Part shown: in pieces, positions 62,796-64,000 of the stretch
How positions within the stretch are numbered: the stretch's first letter is position 1
Layout of the letters: every line of letters begins with the position of its first letter
Assembly: GCA_963667205.1 (NCBI GenBank)
Contig: OY762959.1
Coordinates: 806,001 to 870,000 of the forward strand
Length of the DNA stretch: 64,000 bases
Origin: CF-162 sp963667205
Lineage (GTDB): Bacteria > Chloroflexota > Dehalococcoidia > SM23-28-2 > RBG-16-64-32
Direction of reading: 5' to 3'
The notes under the pieces: model-generated
Database searches by the model: none
What the model saw: only the letters and a program-made list of their open reading frames with translations
Told to the model about the DNA's origin: nothing
Program-made: the position numbers and the translations under genes

Positions 62796-64000
62796 GCCCA
62801 CCGGCTTCATGGAGTTCGCGCGCGAGGTGCCGAAGCGGCGCCCCGTGAAGAAGCGCATGCACGACTGGCTGGAGGTCTACAAGGACTTCCCGCGGGCGGA
62901 CCTGAAGAAGCAGGCGGCGCGCTGCATGGACTGCGGCATTCCGTTCTGCCACCAGGGCTGCCCGCTGGGCAACATCATCCCCGACTGGAACGACCTCGTT
63001 TACCGCGACCTCTGGCGCGAGGCGATCGACCGCCTGCACGCCACCAACAACTTTCCGGAGTTCACGGGGCGCCTCTGTCCGGCACCCTGCGAATCGGCCT
63101 GCGTGCTGAGCATCAACGACGACGCCGTGACGATCAAGCAGATCGAGCTGGAGATCATCGAGCACGCCCGCGACGAAGGCTGGATCAAGCCCGAGCCGCC
63201 GGAACGCCTGACGGGAAAGCGCGTCGCCGTCATCGGCTCCGGGCCCGCCGGCCTCGCCGCCGCGCAGCAGCTCGCCCGCGCCGGCCACGCCGTCACGCTG
63301 TTCGAGCGAGACTCGCGCATCGGCGGGCTCCTGCGCTACGGCATCCCGGACTTCAAGATGGAGAAGTGGGTGATCGACCGCCGTATGGAGCAGATGGAAG
63401 CCGAGGGCGTCGAGTTCCGCCCCAACTCCAACGTCGGCCTGGAGATCGACGCCCGCGACCTGCTCAAGGAGTACGACGCGCTCTGCCTGACGGGCGGCGC
63501 TACACACCCGCGCGACCTGCAGGTGCCGGGACGCGAGCTGACCGGCACGTACTTCGCGATGGACTTCCTGCCCCTGCAGAACAAGCGCAACGCCGGCGAC
63601 GAGATCCCTGAGGCGCAGTTCATTTCGGCGAAGGGCAAGCGGGTGATCATCCTCGGCGGCGGCGACACCGGCGCGGACTGCCTGGGCACCGTGCACCGCC
63701 AGGGCGTCAAGTCGGTGATCCAGATGGAGATCCTGCCACGCCCCTCAGAGCACCGCCCGACGGACGCCCCCTGGCCGACGCACCCGAACATCTACCGCGT
63801 CTCTTCGGCGCACGAAGAGGGCGGCGACCGCGAGTACTCCGTTCAGACGACTCGCCTCACGGGCGAGAACGGCGCCCTCCAGAAGCTCCACGGCAACCAC
63901 GTAGAGTTCGTGCGCGAGGACGGCCGCATGGCGATGAAGGAGCTACCGGGCACGGAGTTCGAGGAGCGCGTCGATCTGCTGCTGCTGGCGATGGGCTTCC
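62788..64000 (+). CDS. gltD: Glutamate synthase small subunit (3' end outside window)
   Basis: At least 404 residues. GTG 62788 overlaps the gltB stop by 8 bases. N-terminal [4Fe-4S] cysteines C-M-D-C-G-I-P-F-C and C-P-L-G-N, then C-P-A-P-C-E-S-A-C, and the FAD and NADPH loops V-I-G-S-G-P-A-G-L-A-A-A and I-L-G-G-G-D-T-G-A-D-C. Passes electrons from NADPH to GltB. The frame is still open at the window end, so the C-terminal 80 or so residues are not seen. Confidence 0.96.

Overview
The window is a gene-dense, GC-rich (by eye about 65% G+C) bacterial chromosomal segment with no plasmid, phage or IS signature and no rRNA or tRNA gene that I can see. Coding is about 95%. Many genes overlap by 1-4 bases, GTG and TTG starts are common, and several genes appear to be transcribed leaderless (a -10 box about 6 bases before the start codon). 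Two coenzyme F420 genes (cofE, fno), Tad/Flp pilus genes, dockerin-bearing secreted proteins, a RecG with an N-terminal extension, FakA/FakB and HrcA/CIRCE control together suggest a member of Chloroflexota. That placement is inference from gene content, not from a marker tree.

Layout. 1-4144: end of a Tad/Flp pilus locus (TadG-like, TadE-like and Flp pilin genes), two tandem PAP2-like membrane phosphatase/transferase genes and a divergent prepilin peptidase. 4092-7690: a GrpB-family protein, a PhzF-family enzyme and a two-subunit CoA-transferase with a small membrane protein gene wedged between the subunits. 7697-9118: F420 genes behind a structured leader with a terminator. 9388-11963: an ABC importer of the NMT1/THI5 (taurine/pyrimidine/nitrate) type. 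12024-18885: a putative zinc metalloprotease, a broken APC permease (frameshift at a perfect 41-base palindrome), a class A penicillin-binding protein with LysM, and a methyltransferase. 19022-23207: gatCA, a D-threonine-aldolase-like PLP enzyme and an aminotransferase. 23268-28113: three tandem paralogues of a secreted dockerin plus sugar-dehydrogenase-like beta-propeller protein, the third frameshifted. 28161-29344: a DUF4097-like protein and a nucleotide-cyclase-domain protein.

29355-37347: an operon fakA-fakB-recG-argS-IMPase, divergent from rpmB across a symmetric pair of promoters. 37377-48096: arginine biosynthesis. argH-rpe form one unit; argC-J-B-D-G form another, tailed by a toxin-antitoxin pair, a MOSC protein and a HAD hydrolase. 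The argC transcript begins with a 24-codon arginine-rich leader ORF followed by alternative hairpins and an intrinsic terminator. This looks like a ribosome-mediated attenuator and is the most interesting regulatory element here. 48132-55940: endonuclease III, a beta-lactamase-like lipoprotein, selD, lemA-htpX-GNAT, a ROK kinase with a frameshifted RidA gene, and two hypotheticals. 55999-64000: groEL with CIRCE, then gltB and gltD (the latter running off the window) behind a promoter whose -35 box abuts a long perfect-stem hairpin and whose leader carries a 48-codon ORF.

I found no CRISPR array, defence island or prophage. The candidate novelties are regulatory RNAs, promoter architecture and locally broken or duplicated genes.
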